From Rostratula benghalensis (taxonomy: Eukaryota > Chordata > Aves > Charadriiformes > Rostratulidae), in the NCBI GenBank assembly GCA_013399305.1, contig VXAI01000096.1:1922833-1986832 (forward strand): DNA of 64,000 bases. The letters are read 5' to 3'. Every line of letters starts with the position of its first letter. Position 1 is the stretch's first letter. The notes beneath the pieces were generated by a model. The model saw only the letters and a program-made list of their open reading frames with translations. It had not been told where the DNA came from and did not search any database. The translations under genes were made by a program, and so were the position numbers. Below, one piece after another: positions 62,673 through 64,000 of the stretch.

Positions 62673-64000
62673 CAAGGTGGCAGGCACAGCCCCTGGTCAC
62701 GAAAAGGAGCTGGGGGCAGAGCCAGAGAGAAAATACCACGTGTTATAATAAACCCCATGAATATAAACAAGAAGCTGCTGCTTGTGAAAGGTGCCAGAAG
62801 TAAGTTTCCTAGGGGAGAATTCAAAGCTGAAAGTTTGTCTCTCTCACTCGTATTTGCTAGGATCCATTGCTCAACGTTAACAGATGTAGTAAGGAGCCTG
62901 AAGTGACAAAATGAAAGGTTTTCATAAAGATAAGCCTTAGAGTTGGGATTCACAGGTTCCCTCCCCAGCCCACCATCAGATGTACTGCTGAGAATAAGCA
63001 TTTCTCTTGCCTGAGACTCAATTTACCTACTTACAGTGGACAGACTAATGTTTACCTTCTCTTCTGTATTGAGTTGCGAGAGCAAACTTGTTTGCAAGTA
63101 ATTTTAATAATCAGCCATGAAATGCACTAGATGTAAGCATGGTATTATCATGCTATGATTTCTTTTTCAATGAACAGCAAGGCACTGAGAGTTTAAGAAC
63201 ACACTGGAGCATTGGAGCTATCATTTATACTCAGAATCAGACATACATAGTATTGATGCTATGAATACCCTATGTATATACCTCATCTCAAATAATTATC
63301 CTGGATCCTTTCCCCTCTACAAAAGGCAGGGACGGAGACAGATGTTTTTTGTTGTCTGGTAGCACTCTGCACAAAGGGCAGAAGACAAAAGATTTTTAAA
63401 CTATTTGTCTTGAGTACCATGAGGTCACAGGCAAATCCCTGCTACAGCTGGAAATGGCAAATGGAAACACCAGCTGATGTTCCCAGCAAACACTATGGCA
63501 AGGCCCAGCCTACTCACAAAACCCAGGGAACTGGGAATCAGGGCTCCTTTGAAGATCCCAGGTCCCTAATCTCAGGTTCTGTGTCATCCTTGCTGGACCA
63601 CTGACAAAAACAGAAACAAAGAACTTCCAAAAGTTAAAATGACAACACGCTGAGCAGTGAAGTGAGCTTTACAGTGTAACAAATCTTTAGAAGAACAAGG
63701 AATAAATCTGCCTTTCTTTCTTTTTCTGCTCACCAACCACAGTATCTTCAATGACCTACTTGTTTTTGAAAGTAATCCAACATTTACCATTACAATCTTC
63801 TTTGCTCCTCAAGTCACATAAGCCCCCTGCTGCCTCCTCCTTCTCTATTTACCTGGCCTTACAGTCACAGCAGGGATCTGAAAATCTGCTCCCTGCCTCC
63901 TAGCTACAAGCAAAGGCTTCACTTGGGCATCCAACAGCTGATAAACTAATGCTGCTTCTTAAACAATCCCTAGAATGACACATACAAACAGCTACATCCT

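Larger units (their letters stand above)
13011..64000 (-). other. CACNA2D2: CACNA2D2 intron upstream of the exon (partial, very large)
   Basis: This sequence is upstream of the exon on the coding strand. The preceding exon should end with a codon block like the mammalian GGVQQLRE followed by a donor. A by-eye search of the reverse complement found no match, so the intron is probably at least 51 kb. Long 5' introns are usual for alpha2delta genes. Stretches where I see neither genes nor recognised repeats include 13100-15550, 16000-18800, 19050-23500, 24450-28250, 29800-31380, 38000-39160, 39260-42430, 47000-47990, 56000-60000 and 60200-64000. A small, divergent or lineage-specific exon could be missed by this reading. 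Confidence 0.6.

Noticed and set aside
1..64000. Bacterial or phage systems, CRISPR arrays, tRNA or rRNA genes, microRNA hairpins
   Set aside because: No regularly spaced repeats, no cloverleaf or rRNA-like sequence and no operon-like coding density were seen. Composition and repeats are those of a vertebrate intron. Short hairpins seen were too small to support a microRNA.

Overview
The window looks like bird nuclear DNA. All recognisable interspersed repeats are CR1 LINE fragments of the avian type: 3' ends rich in 'ggtcccttccaa' and an 'attctgtgattctg'-like tail, mostly 5'-truncated. No L1 or Alu-like element was recognised, simple repeats are short, and there are no long open frames. The species cannot be fixed from this. 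One CR1 subtype ('gcaacctggtct...ggaggtgtccctgcc...') is one I associate with many non-galliform birds, which is a weak hint.

Only one coding exon could be supported. It lies on the minus strand at 12894-13010: 117 bp, 39 codons, phase 0 at both ends, with a strong acceptor and donor. Its translation ([11 protein letters not shown] ... [14 protein letters not shown] ... KVRALK) matches the N-terminal part of the voltage-gated calcium channel subunit alpha2delta-2 (CACNA2D2), just before the VWA domain. From the usual alpha2delta gene layout it is probably exon 3. The neighbouring exons were not found, so the rest of the window reads as intron: 1-12893 is the intron downstream of this exon and 13011-64000 is the intron upstream. 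The large upstream intron could still hide small or species-specific exons.

The intronic DNA holds seven CR1 pieces (2365, 9806, 23508, 29053 and 29430 as a fused pair, 47991, 55597). It also holds a pair of about 167-bp direct repeats of unknown family at 32541 and 35297, a 24-25 bp minisatellite at 31403, short tandem duplications at 5895 and 7087, polypurine and A-rich tracts, and a G-run containing the only N (50200).

Several blocks (about 3.05, 6.2, 15.6, 18.8, 24.1, 28.3, 33.4, 36.7, 37.4, 42.5, 43.0, 44.3, 46.2, 49.3, 51.6, 52.2 and 53.8 kb) combine A/T-rich homeodomain, SOX or POU-like words with scattered CpGs and little repeat. I read them as candidate conserved intronic enhancers of a neuronal gene, but without an alignment this is inference. 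A moderately CpG-rich stretch at 44.56-44.96 kb is the best candidate for an internal promoter or island. I see no undescribed multi-gene system. The most distinctive items are the CR1 fusion, the unclassified repeat pair and the clustered candidate regulatory blocks.
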